Origin: JBBSJZ01 sp041751935
GTDB taxonomy: Bacteria > Planctomycetota > Planctomycetia > Pirellulales > Pirellulaceae
Length of the DNA stretch: 64,000 nt
Assembly: GCA_041751935.1 (NCBI GenBank)
Contig: JBGSIA010000214.1
Span: 1-64,000 of the forward strand
Direction of reading: 5' to 3'
Within the stretch, counting starts at the first letter, position 1; every line of letters starts with the position of its first letter. The position numbers were made by a program, and so were the translations under genes. Of this stretch, positions 7,610 to 17,199 are shown piece by piece. The notes under the pieces were generated by a model. It was not told the origin of the DNA. It worked only from the letters and a program-made list of their open reading frames with translations, and did not search any database.

Positions 7610-10600
7610 GTGAACCCATCAATGATAAATCTATCAATAAAAACCGCTTCGGTCTTGGTCCTGACGCTTCTGGGCTCGAGTCAAATTTCCTTCGCAGAAT
7701 CACTCGTCTACGAAGGCACTGTCGGTTTCGGCCAGGGCAAGCACATTGTGTTCTTGGCCGGTGATCATGAATATCGCTCTGAGGAATCGTTGCCCGCGTT
7801 GGCGCGAATCCTGGCCAAGCATTACGGCTTCAAGTGTACGGTGTTATTCAACATCGATCCCGAAAGCGGCGAGATTGTTGCGGGCAAGCCATCGAATATT
7901 CCGGGTATGGAAGCAGTCGACACCGCTGACTTAACCGTTGTGTTCTTGCGATTTCAGAATCTGCCCGCCGATCAAATGAAACACTTCGATGATTATCTGA
8001 GTCGAGGCGGTCCGGTTGTGGGCTTACGAACATCGACGCACGGTTTTCAAATCCCTAAGGATCAACCGTACGCCAAGTATTCATTCGACGCCAAAGATCC
8101 GGCCTACGAACTCGGCTTCGGCCACCAAGTACTCGGACAAACCTGGGTTGGTCACTACGGCAAAAACCATCAGCAAAGCACTCGCATCACAATCATCGAT
8201 GCCATGAAGGATCACCCCATCTTGCGAGGTGTAAAAGACGTGTGGGTGCATGCGGGTGGTTATGTGGGCAAACCGACCGATGGCGACATTTTGACGATGG
8301 CCCAGCCGCTCGACGGCATGACTGCCGATTCGCCCGCGTCGACAACACAGCCACCAATGCCATCGGAGTGGACTCGTACCTACAAGTCTGGATCAGAAAA
8401 AGCGGGCCGCGTGTTTACGTCGCTTTATGGGACTCCCGAAGACTTGACCAATGACGGCTACCGTCGCCTGATCGTTAACGGAATTGTGTGGGCGATCGGG
8501 CTGGAAGACTGCATCACACCCGAAATGAATATTGCCTTTGTGGGGCCGTTCCAACCCAATACGTTTGGCAATCAAACCCACGCTCGCGGGATCAAGCCGA
8601 AAGCCTACGCAGGCTATGAGAGTCCGATACCGGCGCACAACCATACGAATCAACCAGCCGCAAAAGTCAGTGGACAGAAAGCTAAGCCGAAGAAAGACAA
8701 TCCTAAAAAGGCAAAGGCCAGGAAGGTAGTTGAGCCGACTGCCGAAACCAATATCTCAGGTAAACCTGCACGATTTGTTCGTATCGAACTTCCTGGCGAC
8801 CAGCGTATTCTGACTCTTGCCGAAGTCGAAGTGATCAGCAGCGGCAAGAACATCGCCAAAGATGGCAATGCAACTCAATCCAGCACCAACGGCGAAGGCC
8901 ACGCGGCCAGAGCGCTGGATGGGAATAAGGACCCGGATTGGAAGAAAGGTGGACAGACACACACGACTAACGCAGGTTCTAACAACCCCTGGTGGGAAGT
9001 GGAACTGAAAACGTCTGCAGAGATCGAAAAAGTCACTCTCTGGAATCGGATTGGTTTCGAGAATCGGTTGAATGGATTCACCCTCACGCTGCTTGATGAA
9101 GGTCGGAAAGAAATTTTTCACGCTGCCAACATTGCAGCATCGCAAGTGCTGGAGATCGATATCAAGAACGGCGGCAAGCTCACCTATCTCTCTTACAACG
9201 GCGGGCCCGGAACTCCGGTTAAGGGCGGTGACAGCGGAGCCAAACGCAGGGGCAACATTAACAGTCCACAACCGCATTCTAACGAGTTTACGCTAGCGGA
9301 CGTGCCCGCGGACTATCGTGACCCGCTGCCGTTTTCGTTTCAACAAGGCGATGTTGTCGCAATTCTGGGTAACGGTTTAGCGGATCGAATGCAGCATGAT
9401 GGCTGGCTGGAGACGCTATTGCAAAATGAACTGCAGGGCAAACAAGTGCGATTTCGCAACATGAGTGCTAGCGGTGATCGACCCGATTTGTTCACTCGCA
9501 GCAGCGGAGCGACTTCGATGACGGAGTACCTGCAGCACGTCAAGGCCGACGTGGTGTTCGCGTTCTTCGGCTACAACGAGTCGTTTGACGGGATCGAGAA
9601 TGCGGACGCATACCGACAAAAGCTAGTCGCGTTCGTCAAGAAGACGCGAGGTTCAAAGGCCAACGGGAAAACTTTCCCTCGCATTGTGTTGTTCAGCCCT
9701 ATTGCTCACGAAGACACGGGCAACCCGAACGTGCCCAATGGTAAGGCTCACAACATTCAATTGGAGGCCTACACTGCGTCGACCGAGGCGGCAGCCAATG
9801 AAGCTGGCGTGACGTTCATCGATCTGTTTCATCCATCGCTGGAGCTTTTCAGGGCAGCCGAAACGCCGCTGACGATCAACGGCGTCCATTTAACACCCGA
9901 AGGCAATCGCCAACTGGCCGAAGTGATCGCGTCAGCACTTTTTGAAAAGCAAGTTGTCAGTTCGGCGAGCATGGAGCTCCTGCGCATGGCAGTGCACGAC
10001 AAAGCCAATCACTGGAACAATCGCTATCGAGCTCGCGATGGCAATGATGTGTGGGGCGGACGCTCGACGCTATCATTTGTTAACAACCAAAGTAACGCTA
10101 TCGTGTTGCAACATGAACTGTCAATGCTCGATGTCATGACAATAAATCGCGACGCTCGCGTGTGGGCGGTCGCTCAGGGCAAAGACATTGCTATTGACGA
10201 CAGTAACGTACCGAAGCCGATCGAAGTGATCTCCAACGTTGGCGGTGGCAGCAAGAGTTCCAACGCGATGAAGGAAGGCAAGCTCGACTACATCAGCGGC
10301 GAGGAAGGCATCAAGCACATGGCCGTCGCTGACGGCTTTGAAGTGAACCTCTTCGCTGATGAAACTCGATTTCCACAGTTGATCAATCCGGTGCAGATGC
10401 AGTTCGATACCAAGGGCCGATTGTGGGTTGCTGTTTGGCCAACCTATCCGAAGTGGGAACCACTGAAGGAGATGAACGACGCCTTGCTCATCGTTCACGA
10501 TGATGATAACGACGGCAAAGCAGATCGAGCGACCGAGTTTGCTCGCGTGCAAAATCCACTTGGCTTTGAGTTCTGGAATGGCGGCGTCATTGTTACGTGT

Positions 10601-12811
10601 GCGCCGGAAATCCTGTTCCTGAAGGACACCGATGGAGATGACGTGGCCGATGTTCGTACCATCATGTTGCAGGGTCTGGATTCATCCGATACCCATCACG
10701 CTGCAAACAACCTCATCTATGGCCCCGATGGCGGGATCTATTGGCAGAGCGGCGTGTTCATGCAGCATAATCACGAACATCCATGGGGACCTTCGCTTCA
10801 AACCGCTGCCTCGGCGATGTACCGCTTTGATCCGCGGCGTTTCACGATTTCCATGCACGCTCTGAATTCGCCCAACCCGCACGGCATTGCTTTTGATTAT
10901 TGGGGCTATCAATATGCGACCGACGGAACCGGAGGTCGAGCATATCAAGTCCGACCAGAAGGCAATGGCTTCGTCATGCACGAGCTGCTGAAGAAAGAGG
11001 TTCGCCCCGTGACTGCAAGCGAAGTGGTCAGCAGTGCGCATTTCCCGGAATCGATGCAAGGAGATTATTTGATCTGCAACGTGATCGGCTTTCTAGGTAT
11101 CAAACAGTACCGCCTGGATCGTAACCCGCAGGCGGGATCCGTGTGGGGTGAACCCAACGGCGCTGAACTGACTGTGACAACCATCAACGCGGACGGTTCC
11201 ACAACTCAAGACCGATCTCGTGGACTGCTAATGAGCGGCGACAAGAATTTTCGTCCTTCCGATGCGATCTTCGCACCCGACGGGTCACTATATTTTTCAG
11301 ACTGGCACAACGCGATCATCGGTCACATGCAACACAACGTTCGCGACCCCAACCGCGATCATGCGCACGGTCGCATCTACCGCATGACGGCAAATGGCCG
11401 CCCCCTTCAAGAGCCGGTTAAAATCGATGGCCAACCGATCATCGCTTTGCTTGACAATCTGAAATCGCCGGTCGATACGATTCGCCAACGCACCCGTGTC
11501 GAACTCAGTGAGCGAGATACCACAGATGTCGTCGCGGCGACGAAGGAGTGGATCAAGAAGTTTGATCTCACCAAGGAAGAGGATGCTCATCATTTGCTCG
11601 AAGCCCTGTGGCTGCATCAGCAACACAATGTCCGAAACTATGAATTAATGGGTGAATTGCTGAAATCGCCAGTTCCTCATGCTCGAATCGCAGCAAACAA
11701 CGTTAAACACTTTTGGTTCAACGTAGAAGCCACGATGCGAGGTGGGGTGATTGACGCGGAAAAGATGGCGGCTGCCGAGAAGTCCGGCATAATCAGTGAC
11801 AATCCTGATCTCACAACCATTCGCATCGCGACGGTGCCCGAGCGAATGCTGTATGACGTCAAAGAATTAACTGTGAAGCCGGGAAAGAAAGTGAAGCTCA
11901 CCTTTGCCAACCCGGATTTTATGCCGCACAACATCTTGTTAGTGAAGCCCGGCACCGATAATGACATCGGCCTGCAAGCAATGGCGTTGGGGGCCAGTGG
12001 TTTTGCAGTGAGTTTTGTTCCGAAAAGCTCGGACATCCTTTGGGCCAGCAAGCTGGTTGATCATGGGCAGGAGCAGGTCATCGAATTTACGGCTCCTACA
12101 GAAGAAGGTGCGTATCCATATATCTGTTCGTTTCCAGGACACCATCTGCTAATGCGTGGCACCCTGTACGTGACTGACAATTTGACGGAGTTTCTAGTCA
12201 AGAATCCCAAGACTGAGGTAAAGCTCACTGAGTGGAAATTGAGCGACCTGGAGGAAGACATAAAACGCATCGACCTGCATCGCGATTTTCTCCGTGGCCG
12301 GCAGTTATTCACAACGTTGGCTTGCGCCCAGTGCCATAGGATGACCGGCGCCGACGCAATGCCGATGGCGATTCATGGCCACAATCATTCGGGTCACTCG
12401 CACACCGCGAGCCACGCCGAGGGGCCGAGTCTCACCATTGGCCCTGACCTAACCGACGTGGTCAAGAAATACAAAAACGATGCGAAGGTGCTGTTGCAAG
12501 AAATAATTGAGCCTTCTCGTAACATTGATGCTACGTATCGCAAGTTCATGTTCGCATTGGACTCCGGCCGAATTGTCACCGGCAACATAGTCTCTGAAGA
12601 TGACGACACTGTGATCGTTCAAACTGGCCCCACTATGAATCAGCGGGAGAAAATCGCTAAAGACGAGATCGACTCCAGAATCCCGTCACCGGTATCAATC
12701 ATGCCGGCAGGAATCTTAAACACGCTAGACAAAGAACAAATACTCGATTTGCTCGCGTACGTACTCACGTCAGGTAAGGCAAATCACGCTGTTTTTACTG
12801 ACAAAGAATAG
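7610..12811 (+). CDS. ThuA / discoidin / SGNH / PVC dehydrogenase / azurin / cytochrome c fusion
   Basis: This exported 1733-residue multidomain protein has, in order: a signal peptide (1-29); a ThuA-like glutamine amidotransferase-fold domain (about 44-297); a Lys/Ala/Pro linker (350-380); an F5/8C discoidin-like sugar-binding domain (about 385-530); an SGNH/GDSL hydrolase-like domain (about 577-780, with late block NGVHLTPEGNRQLAE); a PVC-type membrane-bound-dehydrogenase propeller (about 895-1260); a helical linker (1290-1390); an azurin-like cupredoxin (about 1410-1522) with ligands His1440, Cys1506, His1511 and Met1515 at azurin spacing; and a Pirellula-type haem domain with CAQCH at 1572-1576. 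The haem domain carries a His-rich loop (about 1589-1602). The SGNH nucleophile is unclear, because the expected GDS is replaced by LGNG, so hydrolase activity is doubtful. The start is GTG 7610; ATG 7622 would also keep the signal. The order suggests binding and processing of a glycan followed by electron transfer from the propeller via copper to haem. Confidence 0.85.
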   Translation: MNPSMINLSIKTASVLVLTLLGSSQISFAESLVYEGTVGFGQGKHIVFLAGDHEYRSEESLPALARILAKHYGFKCTVLFNIDPESGEIVAGKPSNIPGMEAVDTADLTVVFLRFQNLPADQMKHFDDYLSRGGPVVGLRTSTHGFQIPKDQPYAKYSFDAKDPAYELGFGHQVLGQTWVGHYGKNHQQSTRITIIDAMKDHPILRGVKDVWVHAGGYVGKPTDGDILTMAQPLDGMTADSPASTTQPPMPSEWTRTYKSGSEKAGRVFTSLYGTPEDLTNDGYRRLIVNGIVWAIGLEDCITPEMNIAFVGPFQPNTFGNQTHARGIKPKAYAGYESPIPAHNHTNQPAAKVSGQKAKPKKDNPKKAKARKVVEPTAETNISGKPARFVRIELPGDQRILTLAEVEVISSGKNIAKDGNATQSSTNGEGHAARALDGNKDPDWKKGGQTHTTNAGSNNPWWEVELKTSAEIEKVTLWNRIGFENRLNGFTLTLLDEGRKEIFHAANIAASQVLEIDIKNGGKLTYLSYNGGPGTPVKGGDSGAKRRGNINSPQPHSNEFTLADVPADYRDPLPFSFQQGDVVAILGNGLADRMQHDGWLETLLQNELQGKQVRFRNMSASGDRPDLFTRSSGATSMTEYLQHVKADVVFAFFGYNESFDGIENADAYRQKLVAFVKKTRGSKANGKTFPRIVLFSPIAHEDTGNPNVPNGKAHNIQLEAYTASTEAAANEAGVTFIDLFHPSLELFRAAETPLTINGVHLTPEGNRQLAEVIASALFEKQVVSSASMELLRMAVHDKANHWNNRYRARDGNDVWGGRSTLSFVNNQSNAIVLQHELSMLDVMTINRDARVWAVAQGKDIAIDDSNVPKPIEVISNVGGGSKSSNAMKEGKLDYISGEEGIKHMAVADGFEVNLFADETRFPQLINPVQMQFDTKGRLWVAVWPTYPKWEPLKEMNDALLIVHDDDNDGKADRATEFARVQNPLGFEFWNGGVIVTCAPEILFLKDTDGDDVADVRTIMLQGLDSSDTHHAANNLIYGPDGGIYWQSGVFMQHNHEHPWGPSLQTAASAMYRFDPRRFTISMHALNSPNPHGIAFDYWGYQYATDGTGGRAYQVRPEGNGFVMHELLKKEVRPVTASEVVSSAHFPESMQGDYLICNVIGFLGIKQYRLDRNPQAGSVWGEPNGAELTVTTINADGSTTQDRSRGLLMSGDKNFRPSDAIFAPDGSLYFSDWHNAIIGHMQHNVRDPNRDHAHGRIYRMTANGRPLQEPVKIDGQPIIALLDNLKSPVDTIRQRTRVELSERDTTDVVAATKEWIKKFDLTKEEDAHHLLEALWLHQQHNVRNYELMGELLKSPVPHARIAANNVKHFWFNVEATMRGGVIDAEKMAAAEKSGIISDNPDLTTIRIATVPERMLYDVKELTVKPGKKVKLTFANPDFMPHNILLVKPGTDNDIGLQAMALGASGFAVSFVPKSSDILWASKLVDHGQEQVIEFTAPTEEGAYPYICSFPGHHLLMRGTLYVTDNLTEFLVKNPKTEVKLTEWKLSDLEEDIKRIDLHRDFLRGRQLFTTLACAQCHRMTGADAMPMAIHGHNHSGHSHTASHAEGPSLTIGPDLTDVVKKYKNDAKVLLQEIIEPSRNIDATYRKFMFALDSGRIVTGNIVSEDDDTVIVQTGPTMNQREKIAKDEIDSRIPSPVSIMPAGILNTLDKEQILDLLAYVLTSGKANHAVFTDKE

Positions 12812-12918
12812 TCAATGCCGATGTCTTGAGGTTGCTAGAGACGCCATGGCAACAACAATTTGTCGCTTCGTTTTTCCGGCGATGACGGAACGAACGTCGC
12901 GATTTGTGACGCGATTCA

Positions 12919-14388
12919 ATGAAACGCTTTAAAGCCGTGGACATATCTGTGACGCACCTGAAGACTTTAACGCTACTCATGAGTATTCTGGCGGCTGTGC
13001 CATTGACGGCAGTGAGCGACGATTCTGCATCGTTAACAAGTCCCAATATTCTTTTTATCTTCGCGGACGATTGGGGATGGGGCGATCTTGGTTGTCATGG
13101 GCATCCGTATCTGAAGACGCCGAACATCGATCGGCTTGCGAAAGAAGGGACGGACTTCCATCGCTTCACGGTAGCCAGCGGCGTATGCTCCCCGAGTCGC
13201 ACGGCAGTGATGACCGGTCATTTTCCGGCTCGACACAACATTGATGGCCATTTTGCCTGGGTGCCGAGTAACGCTCAACGCAACATGCCCGACTGGCTAA
13301 GTCCGAACATACCGACGCTTCCGAGGATGCTGCAGTCGGCTGGCTATGCCACGGCACATTTCGGGAAATGGCATCTTGCCAACAACATGATTCCCGATTC
13401 GCCGCTGCCCAAGGACTACGGCTACGACGAGTATGGAGCCTTCAACTGCGCCGGAGAACAAATGCCGGTGCACGAAGATGCCACTCGCGCAATTTCCTTC
13501 ATTGAAAAGAATGTAGCGAAGAGCAAAAAGTTTTTCATCAACTTGTGGATTCACGAGCCACACACGCCGTTTCACACTTTGCCTGAGTATCGTCGCCGAT
13601 TTCCAGAACTGGACGATCCAGACAATGTTTACGCGTCCGTGCTCTCTCACGCCGACGATCGGATCGGTGAACTACTGGCTGCCTTAGATCGGCTGAAGCT
13701 ATCCGATAATACGTTGGTGATTTTCAGTTCTGATAATGGTCCTGCCGGCAGCGGTAAAGGCGGCCAGCTCACTACGATGTACGACTCCGCGACCGGTGAA
13801 GGATTTTCGGGCAGTGCTTCTGTGGGAACGACCGGTGGCCGCAATGGACGCAAGGCTTCGATCTTGCAAGGCGGCATCGGTGTTCCCTTCATCGCCCGTT
13901 GGCCAGGAAAGATCAAGGCCGGTGCAATCGACGACTCGTCGTGGATTTCCGCCGTCGATCTGTTACCAACTTTCTGCGAGATTGTTGGTGCGAATTTACC
14001 AGAGGACTACGAACCCGATGGCATGAGCCAGGTCGAAACGTTGCGCGGAACAAAAGCTCTCCATCGGGAGAAGCCGTTGTTCTGGAAAGGCGTTCCAGGT
14101 CGCAATGGTTCCGATTATTCGATCCTGGATGGAAAGTGGCGTCTGCTAACCAATAGGAACTTCGAAATACTCGAGCTTTACGACGTCAATGCAGATCCTC
14201 TGGAAAAGTATAACCTGAAGTCATCACACCCTGAGGTCACAAGCGAACTGTTAGCGAAACTTGAGGGCTGGAACGCGACGCTTCGGGAGAAGCCCGATCC
14301 CGGTTGTTTTTCAAAGTACCGAGACGAAAGCGCAGGCCCGATGCCTCCAGAGGCCAAGCCCCTCTTTCAATTCAACTTGTCTCGTTGA
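12919..14388 (+). CDS. Sulfatase, formylglycine type
   Basis: This 489-residue type I sulfatase hydrolyses sulfate esters, probably on a polysaccharide, outside the cytoplasm. A signal peptide spans about residues 1-33. The catalytic block CSPSR begins at Cys90, the residue that maturation would turn into formylglycine. The metal-binding DDWGWGDLGCHG block is near residues 50-61, FGKWHL is near 150, and FSSDNGPAGSGKGG is near 270. The length suits the family. It starts 107 bp after the ThuA-dehydrogenase fusion on the same strand, so joint expression is likely. The substrate cannot be told from the sequence, and the activating sulfatase-maturating enzyme is not in the window. Confidence 0.93.
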   Translation: MKRFKAVDISVTHLKTLTLLMSILAAVPLTAVSDDSASLTSPNILFIFADDWGWGDLGCHGHPYLKTPNIDRLAKEGTDFHRFTVASGVCSPSRTAVMTGHFPARHNIDGHFAWVPSNAQRNMPDWLSPNIPTLPRMLQSAGYATAHFGKWHLANNMIPDSPLPKDYGYDEYGAFNCAGEQMPVHEDATRAISFIEKNVAKSKKFFINLWIHEPHTPFHTLPEYRRRFPELDDPDNVYASVLSHADDRIGELLAALDRLKLSDNTLVIFSSDNGPAGSGKGGQLTTMYDSATGEGFSGSASVGTTGGRNGRKASILQGGIGVPFIARWPGKIKAGAIDDSSWISAVDLLPTFCEIVGANLPEDYEPDGMSQVETLRGTKALHREKPLFWKGVPGRNGSDYSILDGKWRLLTNRNFEILELYDVNADPLEKYNLKSSHPEVTSELLAKLEGWNATLREKPDPGCFSKYRDESAGPMPPEAKPLFQFNLSR

Positions 14389-14558
14389 GTCCTGACCTTT
14401 TTCCAAGTAATTAAAGGACGTTACCGAGCGTCACTACCTGCAAACCACTGATGCACATTGGGAACGAGCAACCCAGGAATCAATTGGCGGTCCCACTGGC
14501 GGTCCCATCGGTGCTAGTCCTGAGCAATCTGAAGAAGACAGGGGTGCAGAAAACGACG

Positions 14559-14600
14559 GAAAAACGCTATCCCGACCAACCGAGATTGACCGGGATAGCG
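14559..14600 (-). terminator. Rho-independent terminator of tRNA-Arg
   Basis: CGCTATCCCG at 14565-14574 pairs perfectly with CGGGATAGCG at 14591-14600 (10 bp stem, 16-base loop). On the minus strand the stem is followed by five T residues (14564-14560). It begins 8 bases after the 3' end of tRNA-Arg and serves that gene. Confidence 0.85.
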
Positions 14601-14607
14601 TGGGGGA

Positions 14608-14681
14608 TACGCCCGGCGGGATTCGAACCCACAACCTCTGCCTTCGGAGGGCAGCGCGCTATCCAATTGTGCCACGGGCGC
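14608..14681 (-). tRNA. tRNA-Arg, anticodon CCG
   Basis: The 74-base cloverleaf was read on the minus strand. The acceptor stem GCGCCCG/CGGGCGT closes with one G-U pair. The anticodon arm is CTGCC / CTCCGAA / GGCAG, giving anticodon CCG (Arg, codon CGG). The T arm is GTGGG / TTCGAAT / CCCGC and the discriminator is A. No CCA is encoded, so it is added after transcription. The D stem (GCAC/GCGC) has an A-C mismatch at 12-23. An intrinsic terminator follows directly. Confidence 0.93.
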
Positions 14682-14782
14682 CAGTGTGATCAGTGCCTGC
14701 ATTGCTTAGTTGACAGTAGCTGCCGGAGCGTCGACAGTAAATACCGGCACTTACTCCCTCTGTTCTCTGGCAATACAGCCCC

Positions 14783-15265
14783 ATGTGGCCTCCGCTTCCT
14801 GACTACGGATTCTTTCCTCGCTGGCCGCAAGATGGGCAAAGTTGGATTCATCCCGACGATGTTCCGTTTGTTACTCGCGTTATCCCGAGTGAACGCGTCT
14901 TCAAGCGTGTCTCGTTCGATGATGCGTACTATCATTATCGATATGGTCGGATGCGTTTTCGCCTTCGTCCGGCCATGTGGTTGAAAGTGGACGCGGAAGG
15001 CTTTGACATTGGCGACAAGATCGAAACCACTGGCATTGGGCTGGAGCGAGAACTCTTTCTTGGCGAGATTTGCGGCATGTACTATTTACGTCGCAAGGGC
15101 CGCATCGCCTATCGAGTTCGTCGGGCGGGAAATATGGTGCCCGGATTGTTTCTTGGCGATCAAATGCGGTTGCTGAAAGATAAAGCGACCATTCGCGAGA
15201 GTGAAACGAAACACCCAGCGCCGACCTGGAACGGTGCGGGCGAGCGACTTGAGTTTGACACTTAG
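14783..15265 (+). CDS. Conserved hypothetical protein, 160 aa
   Basis: This soluble protein has no signal peptide or membrane segment. It is rich in aromatic and basic residues, with MWPPLPDYGFFPRWPQDG at the start, YYHYRYGRMRFRLRPAMW near the middle and a basic MYYLRRKGRIAYRVRR stretch towards the end. The strong, non-random composition supports a real gene, and it resembles small conserved proteins of planctomycetes, but I cannot name a family. The ATG at 14783 has no good ribosome-binding site. Its TAG overlaps the TAA of the convergent Nudix gene (TTAG, 15262-15265). Function is unknown. Confidence 0.65.
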   Translation: MWPPLPDYGFFPRWPQDGQSWIHPDDVPFVTRVIPSERVFKRVSFDDAYYHYRYGRMRFRLRPAMWLKVDAEGFDIGDKIETTGIGLERELFLGEICGMYYLRRKGRIAYRVRRAGNMVPGLFLGDQMRLLKDKATIRESETKHPAPTWNGAGERLEFDT

Positions 15266-15789
15266 CGAATCGTCAGCCAGTGTTGCAATGCGAGCCGATT
15301 GCTGTGAAACGCCATCTGCTGCAAGTGTTCCGGTGTCGGTCGCGTCCACTGCCAGTCCGAGAGTTCACCATCGACAAGCTCCAGTTTGCTAGCGTCGACG
15401 ACACGGCATTCAAAGAAAAGATCCAGTACGGGAACTGTGATGCCACCGTACCGATACGAATTCGGATGCGTCATCGTGAGTTTGGCGCTACGAATCGTAA
15501 GCCCAGTTTCTTCGAGAATTTCTCGTTCCAACGCTGCTTCGGCCGTTTCGTCTCGATCGATGAACCCACCAGGCAATCCAAACATTCCTTTGCCAGGATC
15601 TTTCGCGCGACGAACGAGCAGCAGTTCGCCGGCATCGTTAACGACTAACCCGCCCACCGCAGCAACCGGCCCAAAGTAAAGGACCAAATTGCAGGAGCAA
15701 CAGTGAAACGGAATTTTTCCAACATGTTCATTGGCAGCCGCGCATCGTGGGCAATACGAGAACGCGAATTCGATGGTCGGTGACGTCAT
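15262..15789 (-). CDS. Nudix hydrolase with N-terminal zinc ribbon
   Basis: This 175-residue Nudix hydrolase should cleave a nucleoside diphosphate linked to another group, using Mg2+. The Nudix box is complete: Gly75, Glu81, Arg89-Glu90, Glu93-Glu94 and Gly96. An N-terminal zinc ribbon is formed by CPRC (13-16) and CCSC (30-33), as in NudC/NADH pyrophosphatase-like and related bacterial Nudix proteins. ATG 15789 was chosen over the upstream extension because it lies just before the ribbon and only two bases after the stop of the LarA-like gene, an operon-like arrangement. The NudC substrate signature was not recognised, so the substrate is left open. Confidence 0.9.
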   Translation of the reverse strand: MTSPTIEFAFSYCPRCAAANEHVGKIPFHCCSCNLVLYFGPVAAVGGLVVNDAGELLLVRRAKDPGKGMFGLPGGFIDRDETAEAALEREILEETGLTIRSAKLTMTHPNSYRYGGITVPVLDLFFECRVVDASKLELVDGELSDWQWTRPTPEHLQQMAFHSNRLALQHWLTIR

Positions 15790-15791
15790 AA

Positions 15792-17021
15792 CTAAAGTTG
15801 CTGTGTCGGTGGCGTGTCGTGAGGCAGGCGGATATCGCAAAGGGGGGTGGCCGAGCTAGCGGCGCGAATGATGCTGCAGGTGGTGAACGAGCGGGTCAAT
15901 CGCGCCAAATCGTCAAGTGTGCTAATCGCACCGATTCCCATCGCTTCGACCGATTCGTCCGACAATTCACTGTGCAAGAGTAACCGATACTCCGCAACAA
16001 CACGAGAAAGCAAGATCGCTGCCTGGTCCCGGTCATCCCATGGCGGAAACCCGTCCTCGTCATGTTCATCACTTTGCAGGGCTTTGATTCGACTTTGCAG
16101 TTCCTCTCCGGAGTCCGCCAGCTCAGCCAGCGAACCGCTCGGAGGCTCAGTAATTCGCGTCCATAGGACAATTGTGCCACCGCCGGGCAATAGTTCGGCG
16201 GCAGTATGCGCAGCACGAGCGGCGTTGAGCCAAGTTTGTTGGGTCGATTCACCATCAAGTGTTGCCACAATGATTGAGGATACCGGCGACGTATCTTCAA
16301 CTAGTTGGCTGGTCCAAGCATCGATAACTCCTTCTGGAGTTCCCGTCTGGATCGATGCTATGTCTCCGGTCGCATCGGTGGTGACACTGACCACGACTTG
16401 TACTGCGAGCGACAGGACGACGCCGTCAGCCTCCATTGCTTGCACGTACGCTCGCTGGCGTGACAGCGAATCCGCGAACATCGGAAAAACTCCGGCCAAC
16501 AGTGGTTGCGCTGCCTCCATACAGCCACGCAGTGTGACAATTGGCAGCAAGAAGTCGGCATCCACTAAATAGCGATTCAGGTACACCGGTAAGGCCTTTG
16601 AGTCGGCACCGACATACCGCAGGTCTTCGCGCGAAGCACTGTTGTGAACGCGAACGGTTGCTCTCGAATTCAATATTTGCTCCAAGGAGGCCAATGTCTC
16701 ATCGCTGACTTCGTCACCCAATACGACGTCAATTTCGCTGGGCTGGCTTGCCGAAGTTGCCGACGACTCCAGGTATTCGACTACCGCGAGAACGATGGTT
16801 TCTAGTTGAGGAATGTTCGGATCGACGGCCAGGGCGACATGATCTCCAGGAACGATGGCCCGCAGAATAGCTGGGAAATCCCGTGGTTCCATGAGTGATG
16901 CAATCGTCATCGACCTGGCATCATCACTGGCGGGAACTCCGATGGCGATCCGCCGAGGTAGCGGGTAATGGTAAATTTCCGCAGCAGCGATCGCGTTGAT
17001 GACGGGTAGAAAGTCGATCAT
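15792..17021 (-). CDS. LarA/DUF2088-like protein
   Basis: This 409-residue protein resembles the N-terminal domain of lactate racemase LarA (DUF2088) and planctomycete relatives. A PLPRRIAIGVPASDDARSM start is followed by VPGDHVALAVDPNIPQLE, DVVLGDE, an HNSASREDLRYVG block and YLNRYLVDADFLLPIV. LarA racemises lactate with a pincer nickel cofactor. Here the second half diverges, and I did not find a clear Lys/His set for the cofactor, so the reaction is unknown. It is the first gene of a two-gene unit with the Nudix hydrolase (2 bp gap) and is divergent from a lipoprotein gene. Confidence 0.65.
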   Translation of the reverse strand: MIDFLPVINAIAAAEIYHYPLPRRIAIGVPASDDARSMTIASLMEPRDFPAILRAIVPGDHVALAVDPNIPQLETIVLAVVEYLESSATSASQPSEIDVVLGDEVSDETLASLEQILNSRATVRVHNSASREDLRYVGADSKALPVYLNRYLVDADFLLPIVTLRGCMEAAQPLLAGVFPMFADSLSRQRAYVQAMEADGVVLSLAVQVVVSVTTDATGDIASIQTGTPEGVIDAWTSQLVEDTSPVSSIIVATLDGESTQQTWLNAARAAHTAAELLPGGGTIVLWTRITEPPSGSLAELADSGEELQSRIKALQSDEHDEDGFPPWDDRDQAAILLSRVVAEYRLLLHSELSDESVEAMGIGAISTLDDLARLTRSFTTCSIIRAASSATPLCDIRLPHDTPPTQQL

Positions 17022-17199
17022 GGAGTCATTATCCGTTGGTTTGAGACCAAGCTTCGCAGTGGATCTCCGGCACCGTGAAGCGTTGCGATTGCCCTGGTCA
17101 ACGTCGGTACCGTACCCTGGCGGGATGCCACTAGGCTCTGCCAGGATGAGCCTAGGCGGCGACTATTGGCTTGGCATCCATCAGAAAACGGGAGCATCA

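Noticed and set aside
14480..14512. Short tandem repeat TGGCGGTCCCA
   Set aside because: Two copies of 14 bases only; too short to support a function.
15847..16572. 241-codon frame on the plus strand
   Set aside because: It is antisense to the LarA-like gene, Ser/Ala-rich, with no recognisable motif.
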